Shown here piece after piece: positions 6,167 to 7,155 of a DNA stretch of 7,155 bases. The DNA comes from Pseudomonadota bacterium (lineage in GTDB: Bacteria > Pseudomonadota > Alphaproteobacteria > Rickettsiales > Midichloriaceae). A program made the translations under genes and the position numbers. Numbering within the stretch: the stretch's first letter is position 1; every line of letters starts with the position of its first letter. Under the pieces are notes generated by a model that saw only the letters and a list, made by a program, of their open reading frames with translations, ran no database searches and had not been told where the DNA came from. The stretch lies in contig JAQCBG010000028.1 of the NCBI GenBank assembly GCA_027621485.1, forward strand, positions 1 through 7,155. The letters are read 5' to 3'.

Positions 6167-7155
6167 TGAAGGGCATCCAGATGCTACGCATCAGGGTAGT
6201 AACTATCCAAATGATATTCATGCTGATACTAGGAGTTTTTCTATTATTTACAATAATGTTTCCAACTAATGCAAATGCTGGATATTGCAAAGTTACAGGT
6301 TCGCCGATTTGCGTTGAATCAGGCAATAAAGATATAGGTGGATTTACAGTATATAAAGATTGTTGGAAATATCACTCTAAGTATGAGTGTTATAATGATA
6401 ATTACACCGATTATTGTAAATCTATCTCAAATATTCCTGGATGCAAGGAAATATCAAATATATGTAAAGAGCATTCGCCAACGGGAGAATGTAATAACTC
6501 AGAAAAGGTCTATAGATGTAGTAGTAAAATAAAAGATGCTGAAAGTACGGTGTATTTAGACAGTAGTTATACAATAGCTAAAGACGAAAAAGATATGAGT
6601 GAATGCAAAGATAATATAATTAGTAGAGATTGTGAATTAGTTGAAGAAAAATGTATAGAAGGTAAGGAGATAAGGATAATAAATGATCATGAAGTTACAA
6701 AAGATTGCTGGAAGTGGGATAGACAATATGCTTGCACTACAGGTAGTAAAGTCAGTGATTGTGAAGAATATGAGAAGAAATGTAAACTTGTGAGCACAAG
6801 ATGCTTATCGAGTGATGAGGAAACGGAAGGAGGTAGCGCAAAGGGGAGTAGTAATAATACTATCTCAGGATGCCAACATATAGAAAAAACTTATGAATGT
6901 TTAGAAATAACAGGAAAATTACCAGAAAGAAAGAAGTGTAAGAAAATAGGCTATTGTATAGGAGGAGATTGTGAGGATTATAGCTATCCTGAAAACAAGA
7001 ATATGCCAAAAGCTATGGCATATTTGCATCTACTTAAGCAGATGGGGGATGAGTTAAAAAAAGAGCTATGTGACAAAGATAATTTAGGGGAGTGTAAGAT
7101 ATTTAAGGGTGAAAAATCAGGATGTAGAAAAAGCGTAATAGGATTTAAAGATTGT
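6145..7155 (+). CDS. traN: TraN-like cysteine-rich mating-pair stabilisation protein, C-terminal half (3' end outside window)
   Basis: An open frame of 337 codons runs off the right edge without a stop. It begins with a basic n-region (R2, K9, R15, R17), a very hydrophobic core at about residues 23-39 (M-I-F-M-L-I-L-G-V-F-L-L-F) and a cleavage site T-N-A-N-A45|G, so it is exported by itself. The mature protein is cysteine-rich with the signature of TraN: C-x-(V/I)-E, then K-D-C-W-K-(Y/W)-x-x-x-Y-x-C, then paired cysteines, each followed by Y-x-C endings. Two divergent copies of this module are present (residues 56-125 and 170-252), followed by more cysteines (C-K-K-I-G-Y-C-x-G-G-D-C). In F the disulfide-rich TraN is an outer-membrane protein contacting the recipient cell. 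The start overlaps the previous gene by 22 bases in the -1 frame. The remaining C-terminus, and therefore the full length, is not visible. Confidence 0.85.
   Translation, partial: MRQAQAIMKGIQMLRIRVVTIQMIFMLILGVFLLFTIMFPTNANAGYCKVTGSPICVESGNKDIGGFTVYKDCWKYHSKYECYNDNYTDYCKSISNIPGCKEISNICKEHSPTGECNNSEKVYRCSSKIKDAESTVYLDSSYTIAKDEKDMSECKDNIISRDCELVEEKCIEGKEIRIINDHEVTKDCWKWDRQYACTTGSKVSDCEEYEKKCKLVSTRCLSSDEETEGGSAKGSSNNTISGCQHIEKTYECLEITGKLPERKKCKKIGYCIGGDCEDYSYPENKNMPKAMAYLHLLKQMGDELKKELCDKDNLGECKIFKGEKSGCRKSVIGFKDC
6310..6519 (+). repeat. Cysteine-rich TraN module, copy 1 (protein-level repeat)
   Basis: Residues 56-125 of the second TraN-like protein. The cysteine order is C-V-E ... K-D-C-W-K-Y-x-x-K-Y-E-C ... 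D-Y-C ... G-C ... N-I-C ... E-C-x-x-x-E-K-V-Y-R-C. It aligns with copy 2 at every cysteine, and the first two intervals differ by one residue at most. Confidence 0.75.
6652..6900 (+). repeat. Cysteine-rich TraN module, copy 2 (protein-level repeat)
   Basis: Residues 170-252 of the second TraN-like protein. The cysteine order is C-I-E ... K-D-C-W-K-W-x-x-Q-Y-A-C ... D-C ... K-C ... T-R-C ... G-C-x-x-x-E-K-T-Y-E-C. It carries an extra glycine/serine-rich insertion (about E-G-G-S-A-K-G-S-S-N-N) before the last pair of cysteines, which accounts for its greater length than copy 1. Confidence 0.75.

Noticed and set aside
6147..6269. A second open frame (frame of position 6147) across the TraN junction reading S-S-S-H-N-E-G-H-P-D-A-T-H-Q-G-S-N-Y and on to a TAA, which looks like a plausible hydrophilic linker.
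   Set aside because: It is closed by a stop at 6123 just upstream and another at about 6267, has no start signal, and would need two shifts to connect the TraN halves. The overlapping frame gives a clear signal peptide in phase with the cysteine-rich part, so that frame is preferred. I keep the possibility that the signal peptide arose by overprinting a former linker as speculation only.
6338..6532. A 64-codon + strand open frame with a hydrophobic start (M-D-L-Q-Y-I-K-I-V-G).
   Set aside because: It lies entirely within the second TraN-like gene in another frame and has no ribosome binding site. The cysteine pattern of the overlapping frame is clearly the coding one.
1..7155. CRISPR arrays, tRNA or rRNA genes, insertion sequences and intrinsic terminators.
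   Set aside because: I saw no direct repeat arrays, cloverleaf-like segments, terminal inverted repeats or GC-rich hairpins followed by T runs. Almost every base is in a coding frame, and the only gaps between genes are 1187-1201 and 1931-1939.

Overview
The window is a dense, single-direction stretch of an F-type conjugative type IV secretion (mating-pair formation) operon. Eight genes lie on the + strand. They are separated by at most about 15 bases or overlap by 1 to 47 bases, and no intergenic stretch could hold an independent promoter or terminator. The DNA is strongly AT-rich (by eye roughly two thirds A+T), with TAA/TGA stops and clear GGAGG-like ribosome binding sites. This suits a low-GC Gram-negative bacterium. 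A Rickettsiales-like alphaproteobacterium or another host-associated proteobacterium carrying an integrative element is my best guess, but the window has no chromosomal marker gene to settle it.

Layout from left to right: (1) the 3' part of an unrecognised soluble, mostly helical protein (3-752, open at the left edge); (2) TrbI, a small inner-membrane protein (749-1186); (3) an unrecognised membrane-anchored protein (1202-1930); (4) an S26 conjugative signal peptidase of the TraF/TrhF type (1940-2434); (5) TraW (2388-3008); (6) TraU (3008-4042); (7) TrbC (4032-4925); (8) an N-terminal TraN-like exported protein (4922-6166); (9) a second, cysteine-rich TraN-like exported protein (6145 to the right edge). 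The order trbI-(peptidase)-traW-traU-trbC-traN follows the F plasmid tra region, with a P-type/R27/SXT-type signal peptidase inserted before traW.

The genes would act together at the envelope. The peptidase would process pilin or other exported Tra proteins. TraW, TrbC and TraU are periplasmic pilus-assembly factors, TrbI modulates pilus dynamics, and the TraN proteins would sit in the outer membrane and stabilise the mating pair. The most notable point is that TraN appears split into two separately exported polypeptides. The break falls inside a conserved TraN cysteine region, and the second half carries its own signal peptide and two divergent copies of a cysteine-rich module. The two unrecognised proteins (3-752 and 1202-1930) are the best candidates for undescribed parts of this machine.
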